A DNA stretch of 64,000 bases from Methylobacterium sp. E-065 (lineage in GTDB: Bacteria; Pseudomonadota; Alphaproteobacteria; Rhizobiales; Beijerinckiaceae), in contig NZ_JAKSYD010000260.1 in assembly GCF_022829605.1 (NCBI RefSeq), forward strand, positions 62,001 to 126,000, read 5' to 3'. The position numbers and the translations under genes are program-made. Positions 16,731 to 24,906 of this stretch are shown in pieces. Each line of letters starts with the position of its first letter. Within the stretch, counting starts at the first letter, position 1. The notes below the pieces were generated by a model. It saw nothing but the letters and a program-made list of their open reading frames with translations. It was not told the DNA's origin and did not search any database.

Positions 16731-17815
16731 ACGCTCCCGTCGCGCCCCCCACCGGCCAGCCGATCCCGAAGTCGCCGGTCAACGAATCGACCAAGGCGGC
16801 CCAGGAGACGACCTTCCTGTCGCCCCGGTTCTATACGACCGATTTCGTCGAGCTCGACCGCACGAACGTCGAGCCGGTGCGGCGTGACTGGGACGTGCTC
16901 ATCGCCGAATTGCGCGCCGACCCGAACAAGCGCCACTTCACTCGCAACGAGGAGTTCGACTGCGACCTGTCGCAGATGGAGCCCGAACTGCGGAAGGAGT
17001 TCTTGGACTTCTTGGTGTCGTCGATCACCGCCGAGTTCTCGGGCTGCGTGCTCTACGCCGAGATGCGCAAGCGCGCCAAGAACAAGGACATCAAGGAGCT
17101 GTTCGGCTTCATGAGCCGGGACGAGGCCCGCCACGCCGGCTTCATCAACGACACGCTCAAGGATTTCGGCATCGGCGTGGATCTGGGCTTCCTCACCAAG
17201 TCCAAGAAATACACGTTCTTCCGGCCGAAGTTCATCTTCTACGCGACTTATCTATCGGAGAAGATCGGCTACGCCCGCTACATCACGATCTTCCGCGAGC
17301 TGGAGCGGCATCCGGAGCGGCGCATCCACCCGATCTTCAAGTGGTTCGAGCTGTGGTGCAACGACGAGTTCCGCCACGGCGAGGCCTTCGCGCTCCTGAT
17401 GCGGGCGAATCCGAAGCTGACCAGCGGCATCAACCGCTACTGGATCCGGTTCTTCCTGCTCGCCGTGTTCGCCACGATGTATGTGCGCGACCATCACCGG
17501 CCGGCCTTCCACAAGGCTCTGGGCGTCGATCCGAGCGACTACGACTTCAAGGTCTTCCGGATCACCTCGGAGATCTCCCGCCAGACCTTCCCGCTGGAAC
17601 TCGACCTCGACAATCCGAAGTTCAAGGCGGGTCTCGACCGGCTGCTCGCCTGCTCCCGGGCGATCGCCGACGCGAAGGCCCGGGGCGGGCTCTTCGGCAA
17701 GGTGCAGCACGGCGTGCAGGTGCTGCGCGCGGCCGCGACCTTCGTCCGGCTGTATCTCCTGCCCGTCAAGGCCAACGCCCTGCCGGCCGATATCCGCCTC
17801 CAGCCGGTCTGGTAG
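16727..17815 (+). CDS. acsF: oxygen-dependent Mg-protoporphyrin IX monomethyl ester cyclase
   Basis: AcsF is the diiron aerobic cyclase that forms the fifth (E) ring of the chlorin using O2. The 362-aa protein carries the carboxylate-bridged diiron motifs EARHAGF (near residue 136) and DEFRHGEAF (near 213). The GTG start 16727 overlaps the preceding TGA and is preceded by an almost perfect AAAGGAGG site at 16714-16721, suggesting high translation. No anaerobic cyclase bchE is present in the window, which fits an aerobic phototroph. Confidence 0.97.
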   Translation: MNAPVAPPTGQPIPKSPVNESTKAAQETTFLSPRFYTTDFVELDRTNVEPVRRDWDVLIAELRADPNKRHFTRNEEFDCDLSQMEPELRKEFLDFLVSSITAEFSGCVLYAEMRKRAKNKDIKELFGFMSRDEARHAGFINDTLKDFGIGVDLGFLTKSKKYTFFRPKFIFYATYLSEKIGYARYITIFRELERHPERRIHPIFKWFELWCNDEFRHGEAFALLMRANPKLTSGINRYWIRFFLLAVFATMYVRDHHRPAFHKALGVDPSDYDFKVFRITSEISRQTFPLELDLDNPKFKAGLDRLLACSRAIADAKARGGLFGKVQHGVQVLRAAATFVRLYLLPVKANALPADIRLQPVW

Positions 17816-17816
17816 A

Positions 17817-18611
17817 ATGGGGACCTACGCCGCCCCGGTGCTCTACGCGGTTCTGCTCTGGTGGTTCTCCACCGGGCTGATCCTGCTACTCGATCACGCC
17901 CCGCGGCGGACGCATCCGTGGAGCATGGCCGGGGCGACCCTGCTGCTCGCGGCAGCCCTGGTGGCGATCCGCTCCAGCGCCGCGGATACGAGCGCGACGG
18001 GCGCCTACACGGCCTTCACGGCGGCCCTGGCAATCTGGGGCTGGCAGGAGATGAGCTACTATATGGGCTTCCTGTCGGGCCCGCGGCCGGTCGCCTGCGC
18101 GCCGGGCGTGCGGGGGTTCGACCGGTTCCTGGCAGCGCTCGCCACCAGCCTCTGGCACGAATTCGCCATCGTGATCGGCGGTCTCGCGATCCTGGCTCTG
18201 GTCTGGGGCAGCCCCAACCGCTTCGCCCTGTGGACCTACGGCACGCTCGTGGTGATGAACCTCTCGGCGCGGCTCAACCTGTTCCTCGGCGTGCGCAACC
18301 TCCACGCCGAGTTCCTGCCGGAGCATCTCGGCTACCTCGCCTGCTACCTGTCGCGAAAGCCGATGAACCTGCTGTTCCCGGTCTCGGTGAGCCTCGGGAC
18401 CATCGCGGCGGCGCTCCTCGGCCGCGCGGCGCTCGGCGCCGACCTTCTGGAGCATGAACTCATCGGCTTCACCGTGCTGGCGACGCTCACCGCGCTCGCC
18501 ACCCTGGAACACTGGTTCCTGATGCTGCCGCTGCCCTCGGCGGAGCTGTGGCGCTGGAGCCTGCCGACGCGGGCGTCGGAGGAGACGGTCCGTCCGCGGG
18601 ACCGGGTGTAG
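17817..18611 (+). CDS. puhE: PuhE-type photosynthetic complex membrane protein (DUF3623)
   Basis: This 264-aa polytopic protein has about seven hydrophobic helices and the conserved WGWQEMSYYMGFLSGPR segment near residues 70-86. It belongs to the PuhE/DUF3623 family. In R. capsulatus, PuhE was described as modulating bacteriochlorophyll production. The ATG is one base after the acsF TAG. It is the last gene of the tight superoperon; a palindromic repeat follows immediately. Confidence 0.88.
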   Translation: MGTYAAPVLYAVLLWWFSTGLILLLDHAPRRTHPWSMAGATLLLAAALVAIRSSAADTSATGAYTAFTAALAIWGWQEMSYYMGFLSGPRPVACAPGVRGFDRFLAALATSLWHEFAIVIGGLAILALVWGSPNRFALWTYGTLVVMNLSARLNLFLGVRNLHAEFLPEHLGYLACYLSRKPMNLLFPVSVSLGTIAAALLGRAALGADLLEHELIGFTVLATLTALATLEHWFLMLPLPSAELWRWSLPTRASEETVRPRDRV

Positions 18612-18617
18612 CACCGC

Positions 18618-18663
18618 GCATCATCCCGAAAGGTGGCCTCCGGCTTTCGGAACAGGATGATGC
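18618..18663. repeat. palindromic dispersed (REP-like) element after puhE
   Basis: GCATCATCC (18618-18626) pairs exactly with GGATGATGC (18655-18663), and an inner CGAAAG/CTTTCG pair sits at 18627-18632 and 18644-18649. Elements of this form are common between genes in Methylobacterium and relatives (from general knowledge). As RNA it would form a strong hairpin that could end or stabilise the puh-acsF transcript before hemA. The rest of the 18612-18820 gap shows no PpsR consensus. Confidence 0.75.
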
Positions 18664-18820
18664 GGAGACAAAGAACAGGGAGCGTCGTTCCGACCTAGGG
18701 AATGACGCCCTCGGAGATCACGGCCGGGCGTCGCACGTCCACCAATCTGGAACTGGTCTGGTGCGAAATCCGGTGCCACAGGCGGGATCAACCCGCAGCG
18801 GGAATTCGGGGAGAGGCGAC

Positions 18821-20038
18821 ATGGACTACGACACGTTCTTCGGGGCTGAGATCGCCGGTCTCCACCGCGAGGGCCGCTACCGGGTCTTCACCGATCTCGA
18901 GCGCCACGCCGGCAACTTCCCGCACGCCACCCATCACCACACCGGCGGCACCCGGCCCGTGACGGTCTGGTGCTCCAACGATTATCTCGGGATGGGCCAG
19001 CACCCCTCCGTCACCGGGGCGATGCACGAGGCGATCGACCGCTGCGGCGCCGGCGCCGGCGGCACCCGCAACATCTCGGGCACCAACCACTACCACGTGC
19101 TCCTCGAGCAGGAACTCGCCGATCTCCACGGCAAGGAGGCGGCCCTGCTGTTCACCTCCGGCTACGTGTCGAACTGGGCGGCTCTGGGCACCCTGGCGTC
19201 GCGCCTGCCGAACTGCGCGGTCTTCTCCGATTCCGAGAACCACGCCTCGATGATCGAGGGCATCCGGTTCTCCCGCGCCGAGCGCCACATCTTCCGCCAC
19301 AACGACCCGGAGGATCTGAACCGCAAGCTCGCCCTGGTTGATCCGGCCCGGCCGAAGCTGGTGGCCTTCGAGTCGGTCTACTCGATGGACGGCGATATCG
19401 CCCCCATCGCGGAGATCTGCGACGTGGCCGAGGCCCACGGGGCGCTCACCTATCTGGACGAGGTCCACGCGGTCGGCCTCTACGGCGCGCGCGGCGGCGG
19501 CATCTCGGAGCGGGACGGGGTCGCCCACCGGCTCGACGTGATCGAGGGCACGCTCGGCAAGGCGTTCGCGGTCCATGGCGGCTACATCACGGCGTCCGAG
19601 AAGCTCTGCGACTTCGTGCGCAGCTTCGCCTCGGGCTTCATCTTCACCACCTCGCTGCCCCCCGCGGTGGCGGCGGGCGCGGCAGCGTCGATCCGGCACC
19701 TGAAGACGAGCGGCGACGAGCGCGCCCGGCATCAGGAGCGCGTGGCGAAGGTCCGGCAGGCGCTGGAGGCCGCCGACATCCCGACCATGCCGAACGACAG
19801 CCACATCGTGCCGGTGATGGTCTGCGATCCCGTGCTGTGCAAGGGGATCTCCGACACCCTGCTCGACGAGTTCGGCATCTACGTGCAGCCGATCAACTAC
19901 CCGACGGTCGCCCGCGGCACCGAGCGCCTGCGGATCACCCCGTCGCCGCTGCACACGGATGCCGACATCGCCCTGCTGGTCGAGGCGCTCTCCACGATCT
20001 GGGGGCGGATCGGGCTGCGCCAGAAGGCGGCAGAGTAG
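18821..20038 (+). CDS. hemA: 5-aminolevulinate synthase
   Basis: HemA condenses glycine and succinyl-CoA to 5-aminolevulinate, the first tetrapyrrole precursor. The 405-aa protein has the full alpha-oxoamine synthase fold: NDYLGMGQHP, the GTRNISGTNHYH glycine loop, DEVHAVGLYG, and the PLP lysine K247 in GTLGKAFA. The ATG at 18821 follows GGGGAGAGG. Its place in the photosynthesis cluster suggests a pigment-dedicated copy; whether a second copy exists elsewhere cannot be seen. Confidence 0.96.
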   Translation: MDYDTFFGAEIAGLHREGRYRVFTDLERHAGNFPHATHHHTGGTRPVTVWCSNDYLGMGQHPSVTGAMHEAIDRCGAGAGGTRNISGTNHYHVLLEQELADLHGKEAALLFTSGYVSNWAALGTLASRLPNCAVFSDSENHASMIEGIRFSRAERHIFRHNDPEDLNRKLALVDPARPKLVAFESVYSMDGDIAPIAEICDVAEAHGALTYLDEVHAVGLYGARGGGISERDGVAHRLDVIEGTLGKAFAVHGGYITASEKLCDFVRSFASGFIFTTSLPPAVAAGAAASIRHLKTSGDERARHQERVAKVRQALEAADIPTMPNDSHIVPVMVCDPVLCKGISDTLLDEFGIYVQPINYPTVARGTERLRITPSPLHTDADIALLVEALSTIWGRIGLRQKAAE

Positions 20039-20061
20039 GGGTTTCCTTCTCCCACCCGCGC

Positions 20062-20175
20062 CCTCATCCTGAGGTGCCCGCGCCAGCGGGCCTCGAAGGA
20101 GCCCTCCAGCCGGCCGCGCGATCGCTGGAGGTCTCCTTCGAGGCCTCCGCTGCGCTGCAGCACCCCAGGATGAGG
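20062..20175. repeat. dispersed inverted repeat, CCTCATCCTGAGG family, copy 1
   Basis: The outer arms CCTCATCCTGAGG (20062) and CCAGGATGAGG (ending 20175) enclose an inner pair around GCCTCGAAGGAG / CTCCTTCGAGGCC and CTCCAG / CTGGAG. The same element in the same orientation recurs at 49649-49760. It fills the hemA-bchI gap and ends only 12 bases before the chosen bchI start. Confidence 0.85.
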
Positions 20176-20187
20176 GGGGTGGGTTGG

Positions 20188-21231
20188 ATGTCCCCCGCAG
20201 CATCGAGTCCCCCCGTGCCCACCTTCCCCTTCTCGGCCATCGTCGGCCAGGACGAGATGCGCCAAGCGCTGCTGATTGCGGCGGTCGATCCGTCCATCGG
20301 CGGCGTGCTGGTCTTCGGCGACCGCGGCACCGGCAAGTCCACGGCGATCCGGGCGCTCGCCGCCCTGCTGCCGCCGATGCGGGCGGTGGTCGGCTGCCCC
20401 TATAATTGTGACCCCGACAGCCCTGCGGAGTCCTGCCCCCACTGCGTGGGCAGCCCGGGCGCACGAAAGAAATCCGAAAAAAAACCGGTCCCCGTCGTGG
20501 ACCTGCCGCTCGGCGCCACCGAGGACCGGGTGGTCGGCACCCTCGATCTGGAGCGGGCGCTCGGCGCCGGCGTGAAGGCGTTCGAGCCGGGGCTGCTCGC
20601 CCGGGCCAACCGCGGGTTCCTCTACATCGACGAGGTGAACCTCCTTGAGGATCACCTCGTCGATCTTCTGCTCGACGTGGCGGCCTCCGGCATCAACACC
20701 GTCGAGCGCGAAGGCCTGTCCCTGCGTCACCCGGCACGGTTCGTGCTGGTCGGCTCCGGCAACCCGGAGGAGGGCGAGTTGCGCCCGCAGCTCCTCGACC
20801 GGTTCGGGCTCGCCTGCGAGGTCGTGACCCCGAAGGACATCCCGACCCGCGTTTCGGTGGTGCGCGCCCGCGACGCCTACGAGCGCGACCCGGCGGGGTT
20901 CTGCACGGCCCATGCAGGCGAGGAGCGGAAAATTCAGAAAAAAATTCTGCTGGCGCGGGAGCGCCTGCCGTCCGTGACCGTGCCGGATGCCGCCCTGGAG
21001 CGCACGGCGCGGCTCTGCCTCGCGCTGGGGACGGATGGATTGCGCGGCGAGCTGACCCTGATGCGCACCGCCCGTGCGCTGGCCGCCCTCGACGGTGCCG
21101 AGACGGTCACGGACGATCACCTCCGCCGCATCGCCCCGGCCGCCCTGCGCCACAGGCTGCGGCGCAACCCGCTCGATGAATCCGGGTCTACCGCCCGGGT
21201 GGAGCGGGCGCTGGCAGAGGTGTTTTCGTGA
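20188..21231 (+). CDS. bchI: magnesium chelatase ATPase subunit I
   Basis: BchI is the AAA+ ATPase that with BchD drives Mg insertion into BchH-bound protoporphyrin. From ATG 20188 the protein is 347 aa, with Walker A GDRGTGKST at 44-52 and Walker B FLYIDEVNLL near residue 150. The sensor segment VGSGNPEEGELRPQLLDRFG is also clear. Upstream in-frame starts lie inside a dispersed repeat and are unlikely; GTG 20215 is an alternative. Two A-runs (A8 at 20477-20484, A7 at 20938-20944) are unusual in so GC-rich a gene. Confidence 0.95.
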   Translation: MSPAASSPPVPTFPFSAIVGQDEMRQALLIAAVDPSIGGVLVFGDRGTGKSTAIRALAALLPPMRAVVGCPYNCDPDSPAESCPHCVGSPGARKKSEKKPVPVVDLPLGATEDRVVGTLDLERALGAGVKAFEPGLLARANRGFLYIDEVNLLEDHLVDLLLDVAASGINTVEREGLSLRHPARFVLVGSGNPEEGELRPQLLDRFGLACEVVTPKDIPTRVSVVRARDAYERDPAGFCTAHAGEERKIQKKILLARERLPSVTVPDAALERTARLCLALGTDGLRGELTLMRTARALAALDGAETVTDDHLRRIAPAALRHRLRRNPLDESGSTARVERALAEVFS

Positions 21232-21310
21232 TGGGTGCGCGGCGCGTCTTTGAAGCGCGCGTGAACCTATCGGGCGGCTTGAGCCGAGTCGTCTCAGGAC
21301 GGAGCGCGGG

Positions 21311-21466
21311 TCCTTTCTCCCGTGCGGGAGAGGTCTGCTTTCGCAGAAAGCTGGGTGAGGGACGAGAACTTTCAAACAATGGCTCGGCCTACCGACCCTT
21401 CGATGGCGTGCTCGATCCTGAGACTTCTCATCCCTCACCCCAACCCTCTCCCGCACGGGAGAGGGG
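21311..21466. repeat. inverted dispersed repeat pair between bchI and bchD
   Basis: CTCCCGTGCGGGAGAG...GGGTGAGGGA (21316-21362) and its reverse complement TCCCTCACCC...CTCTCCCGCACGGGAGAG (21430-21464) face each other across about 67 bases. The left copy carries an extra small hairpin (CTGCTTTCGCAGAAAGC). The gap 21232-21564 is otherwise empty; the open frame across it is repeat-derived. The pair could form a large hairpin in a bchI-bchD transcript. Confidence 0.75.
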
Positions 21467-21564
21467 GCCTGCGGCGCTCCGCCGCCTGCGTTGCGGTCCG
21501 ATAGACACCTGTGACCTTCGTAGCCGGCTCGGGGGAGGCCTCCTGCTACACCCTGCTCAAGCCA

Positions 21565-23268
21565 ATGCGTGACCATCGCGTCTCCGCAGAGGGGGGAAGG
21601 ACAGCGCCCGATCCTTGGGCCGATGCCCACTGCGCCGCCCGTCTGCTCGCCGCAGACCCGGCCGCCTTCGGCGGCGCGATCCTGCGCGCGGCCCCCGGCC
21701 CGGTCCGCGAGCGCTGGCTCGATGCCGTGCGCGCCGCGCTCCCCGCCGGAACACCCTGGCGCCGCCTGCCGCCCGGGATCGGCGACGATGCCCTGCTCGG
21801 CGGACTCGACCTCGCCGCGACCCTGGCGGCGGGGCGCCCGGTCGCACGGGCCGGTCTGCTGGCGGAGGCCGATGGCGGGATCGTCGTGGTGCCGATGGCC
21901 GAGCGCCTGCCACCCGGCACGGCGTCGCGCCTCGCGACCGCCCTCGACACCGGGACGGCCTCGGACCGGCCCGCCCGGTTCGGCCTGATCCTGCTCGACG
22001 AGGGCGAGGGCGACGAAACCGTCGCCGAGCCCCTGGCCGACCGCCTCGCCTTCCGGATCGACATGAGCGGGATCGGGCTTGCGGCCCTACAGACCGATCC
22101 CCCGGATCCGGAGCCCGGCCCCGAGGCCCCCGATCCGGTCGGCGACCTGTGCGCGCTGGCCGAGGCCTTCGGCGTGACGTCGCTGCGCGGCCCGATCCTG
22201 GCGGCGCGCGTAGCGCGCAGGCTCGCGGGAGACAGGCCGATCGGCCGGTCGGACATCGTCACGGCCGCGCGCCTCGTCCTGGCGCCCCGCGCCACGCGCC
22301 TGCCGGCCCCGGAGCAGCCGGCCCCGGAGAGCGAAGCGCCACCGGAGGAGCCGCGCGCGGAGCCCCCGCCGGACGATGCGGTCGAACCCGCCGCTGCGGA
22401 CACGCCGGACGACGTCGTGCTGGAGGCGGTGCGGGCCGCCATCCCGCCGAACCTGCTCGATCAGTTGCTGGCCGGTCGACACCCGCTCGCCGCCGCGAAG
22501 GCGGGCCGGGTCGGTCAGGCGGCCGCGTCCCGGACCGGCAGGCCGGTCGGCAGCCGGCGGGGCGATCCGCGGCGGGGGCGCCTCGATCTGCTCGGCACCC
22601 TCCGGGCGGCGGCGCCCTGGCAGGCCGTCCGCCGGGCCGAGGGCGAGGCGCGGGGGGAGACGCGCCGCATCGTGGTCCGGCGCGACGACCTGCGGATCCG
22701 GATCCTGCGGCAGCGGACCGAGACCACCACGGTGTTCTGCGTCGATGCCTCGGGCTCGGCCGCCCTGGAGCGCTTGGCCGAGGCCAAGGGCGCGGTCGAA
22801 CTGCTGCTGGCGGAGGCCTATGTGCGGCGCGACCGGGTGGCGCTGGTGGCGTTCCGCGGGACCGGCGCAGAGCTGGTCCTGCCGCCGACCCGCTCGCTGA
22901 CCCGGGCCAAGCGCGGCCTCTCGGGGCTGCCCGGCGGGGGCGGAACGCCGCTGGCCGCGGGCATCGACGCGGCGGTCGCGGTGGCTCTGGGCGTGCGCCG
23001 AGGCGGAAGCCGCCCGGCGATCGTGCTGCTCACCGACGGGCGGGCCAATGTCGCGCGCTCGGGGGAGGGCGGCCGTGCCCGGGCCAGCGCGGAGGCGCTG
23101 CAGGCGGCCCGAGCCCTGCGGGCGGCCAATCTGCCGGCCCTCGTGGTCGATACCGGAAGCCGCGGCGAGGAGAGCCGGGCGGTCGCGGACGCGATGGGCG
23201 CCCGCTATCTGAAATTGCCGCGCATCGAAGCCGGACAGCTCAGCGCGGCGGTGCGGGCGGCGCTCTGA
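21565..23268 (+). CDS. bchD: magnesium chelatase subunit D
   Basis: BchD is the AAA+/integrin-I-type partner that couples the BchI ring to BchH. From ATG 21565 it is 567 aa. The N-terminal AAA+ region lacks a usable Walker A. An acidic Pro/Glu linker lies at about 255-295. The C-terminal von Willebrand A domain has the MIDAS residues in VDASGSAAL, GGGGTPLA and LLTDGRAN. The start is uncertain because the frame is open upstream (to 21511). The gene is separated from bchI by 333 bases of repeat DNA. Confidence 0.93.
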   Translation: MRDHRVSAEGGRTAPDPWADAHCAARLLAADPAAFGGAILRAAPGPVRERWLDAVRAALPAGTPWRRLPPGIGDDALLGGLDLAATLAAGRPVARAGLLAEADGGIVVVPMAERLPPGTASRLATALDTGTASDRPARFGLILLDEGEGDETVAEPLADRLAFRIDMSGIGLAALQTDPPDPEPGPEAPDPVGDLCALAEAFGVTSLRGPILAARVARRLAGDRPIGRSDIVTAARLVLAPRATRLPAPEQPAPESEAPPEEPRAEPPPDDAVEPAAADTPDDVVLEAVRAAIPPNLLDQLLAGRHPLAAAKAGRVGQAAASRTGRPVGSRRGDPRRGRLDLLGTLRAAAPWQAVRRAEGEARGETRRIVVRRDDLRIRILRQRTETTTVFCVDASGSAALERLAEAKGAVELLLAEAYVRRDRVALVAFRGTGAELVLPPTRSLTRAKRGLSGLPGGGGTPLAAGIDAAVAVALGVRRGGSRPAIVLLTDGRANVARSGEGGRARASAEALQAARALRAANLPALVVDTGSRGEESRAVADAMGARYLKLPRIEAGQLSAAVRAAL

Positions 23269-23286
23269 GCGCCGCAGCCGGTGATC

Positions 23287-23433
23287 TCAGAGGTGACCGG
23301 CGCCGCCGATATCGGCCACGCGCTGGTGGTGGGCGAGCCACGCGTTCAGCATGTCGCGCACGATGGCGCGGAGGTTCCAGCCGCCGGAGGCCGGGGCCGC
23401 GATGTTCTGGGTCGAGGAGGTGAAGAGGATCAT
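23287..23433 (-). CDS. possible small protein antisense between bchD and bchO
   Basis: This 48-codon frame starts at ATG 23433, with a GCGGAG purine stretch about 9 bases upstream. It encodes a product with NLRAIVRDMLNAWLAHHQRVADIG near its end, which recalls the Arg-rich helix and ADIG ending of DUF1127 proteins. The longer frame back to 23532 has no ribosome-binding site. It lies alone on the minus strand in the bchD-bchO gap (23269-23637), where I see nothing else. Function unknown; it could be a chance frame. Confidence 0.4.
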   Translation of the reverse strand: MILFTSSTQNIAAPASGGWNLRAIVRDMLNAWLAHHQRVADIGGAGHL

Positions 23434-23637
23434 GGCCTGCTCCGCAGTTGGGGGATGTCTTTTGTTCTTGTGTAACCAGACTATGCGCGCTCTACCGCAG
23501 CGCAACAAACGCGTTTCGGTCAGCGGTGGCATGCGGCGACTGCATGCAATTTCAATGGTTTACGAAATACTTCCGCGGCTGCACGATAGCGCACGCCGCT
23601 GTCAGAGCGCGGCGCGGTTTGATGCGGTGCGGGAGAC

Positions 23638-24543
23638 GTGAGCGTGCTGAATCCCTTCGATGCGGATCGTCCCGACTGGGAGGTCGAGGGCCGGGACTGG
23701 CCGCACCGGGCGGCCAGCCGCTTCGTCGAGGCGGCGGGCCTGCGCTGGCACGTCCAGGAATTCGGCCGGCCCGAGGCGCCCACCCTGCTGCTGCTGCACG
23801 GGACCGGGGCGGCCACCCATTCCTGGCGCGGTCTGGCGCCCCTGCTCGCCGAAGATTTCTACGTGATCGCCCCGGACCTGCCGGGCCATGGCTTCACGGA
23901 CCCGCTGCCCGATGCCGACCTGTCGCTGCCCGGGATGGCGCGGGCGGTGGCGGGGCTGGTGGCGGCGCTCGGCCGGCCGCCGGTGATCGCGGCCGGCCAT
24001 TCCGCGGGTGCGGCCGTGCTGGCGCGGATGTGCCTCGACGGCGCCATCGCGCCCCGGCTGCTCGCGGCCTTCAACGGCGCCCTGGCGCCGCTGCCGGGGG
24101 CGGCAAGCCTGCTGTTTCCCAGCATGGCGCGGCTGCTGTTCCTCAATCCGTTCACCCCGAAGATCTTCGCCTGGACGGCGGACCGCTCGGCGGCCAAGCG
24201 GCTGATCGAGGGGACCGGCTCGCGCCTCGATCCGCAGGGGGTCGAGCTCTACCGGCGGCTGTTCGCCCGGTCCGGCCATGTCCGCGGGGCGCTGGGCATG
24301 ATGGCGAACTGGGACCTCGAGAGCCTGCACCGGGCCCTGCCGGACCTGAAGACCCGCACCCTGCTGATCGTCGGCGGCGACGACCGGGCGATCCGGCCCG
24401 ACACCGCCTTCGGGGTACGCGACCGCCTGCCCGACGCCCGGGTGGCGCTGATCCGCGGCCTCGGCCACCTCGCCCACGAGGAGGCGCCGGAGAAGGTGGC
24501 GGAGGTGTTTTGTGCGGAGGCGCGGACGCTCGGAGTCCTGTGA
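23638..24543 (+). CDS. bchO: magnesium chelatase accessory alpha/beta hydrolase BchO
   Basis: BchO is an alpha/beta-hydrolase-fold protein of unknown reaction that clusters with bchI/bchD. The 301-aa product shows LLLHGTGAATHSWRGL (oxyanion region, about 59-74), the nucleophile elbow GHSAGA and a C-terminal GLGHLAHEE histidine. The start is GTG 23638, with GTG 23644 a near alternative. It is the last photosynthesis gene; a short GGGCGC-AG-GCGCCC hairpin follows its stop at 24547-24560. Confidence 0.9.
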   Translation: MSVLNPFDADRPDWEVEGRDWPHRAASRFVEAAGLRWHVQEFGRPEAPTLLLLHGTGAATHSWRGLAPLLAEDFYVIAPDLPGHGFTDPLPDADLSLPGMARAVAGLVAALGRPPVIAAGHSAGAAVLARMCLDGAIAPRLLAAFNGALAPLPGAASLLFPSMARLLFLNPFTPKIFAWTADRSAAKRLIEGTGSRLDPQGVELYRRLFARSGHVRGALGMMANWDLESLHRALPDLKTRTLLIVGGDDRAIRPDTAFGVRDRLPDARVALIRGLGHLAHEEAPEKVAEVFCAEARTLGVL

Positions 24544-24592
24544 TTTGGGCGCAGGCGCCCTCTGAACCTCCGTGAGCGTTGCAGCGCGGCGG

Positions 24593-24621
24593 ATGACTTC
24601 GCGGCCGATTTTCTGTATAAT
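24593..24621 (+). promoter_or_regulatory. sigma-70-like promoter of the toxin-antitoxin pair
   Basis: The -35 ATGACT (24593-24598) and the perfect -10 TATAAT (24616-24621) are 17 bases apart. The -10 ends 25 bases before the antitoxin ATG at 24647. It is one of the few perfect -10 boxes in the window. Confidence 0.6.
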
Positions 24622-24646
24622 TCAGATCAATCAGGACGCTCAGACC

Positions 24647-24904
24647 ATGGCCGACCGCTCCGTCACCACTGCCGAGTTCATCCGCCACTTCGGGCGCTAC
24701 CATGACGAGGCCCGTCAAGCACCCCTGACCCTGACCAAGCATGGCCGGCCGTCCCTGGTCGTGTTGTCGGCCGACACGTATCGACGCCTCACGACACAGG
24801 GCGATCCGCGTCGGGCCTATGCCGCCGGCGAAACCCCGCCCGATCTCTCGTCTCTGATCGTCGCCGAGCTGGATCGCCAATCGGCCGAGCACCCGCAGGA
24901 CTGA
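24647..24904 (+). CDS. Phd/YefM-type antitoxin
   Basis: This 85-aa protein has the Phd/YefM fold pattern: an N-terminal strand-helix (VTTAEFIRHFGRYHDEARQ) and the LTKHGRPSLVVLSADTYRRL segment, which in this family forms the DNA-binding dimer. The Asp/Pro-rich tail (PPDLSSLIVAELDRQ) is the presumed toxin-neutralising part. The ATG at 24647 fits the promoter and the family; the longer frame from 24572 starts upstream of the -10. The partner gene begins 2 bases after its stop. Confidence 0.8.
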   Translation: MADRSVTTAEFIRHFGRYHDEARQAPLTLTKHGRPSLVVLSADTYRRLTTQGDPRRAYAAGETPPDLSSLIVAELDRQSAEHPQD

Positions 24905-24906
24905 GG

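Noticed and set aside
18612..18820. A PpsR site upstream of hemA
   Set aside because: No TGT-N12-ACA or single-mismatch pair with good inner bases was found by eye in the gap.
21228..21572. A 114-codon open frame between bchI and bchD
   Set aside because: It consists largely of the inverted repeat pair and has no protein-like composition or ribosome-binding site.
23281..23475. A 64-codon plus-strand frame after bchD
   Set aside because: It has no ribosome-binding site and its Gly/Arg-rich translation looks like a shadow of the opposite-strand small frame.
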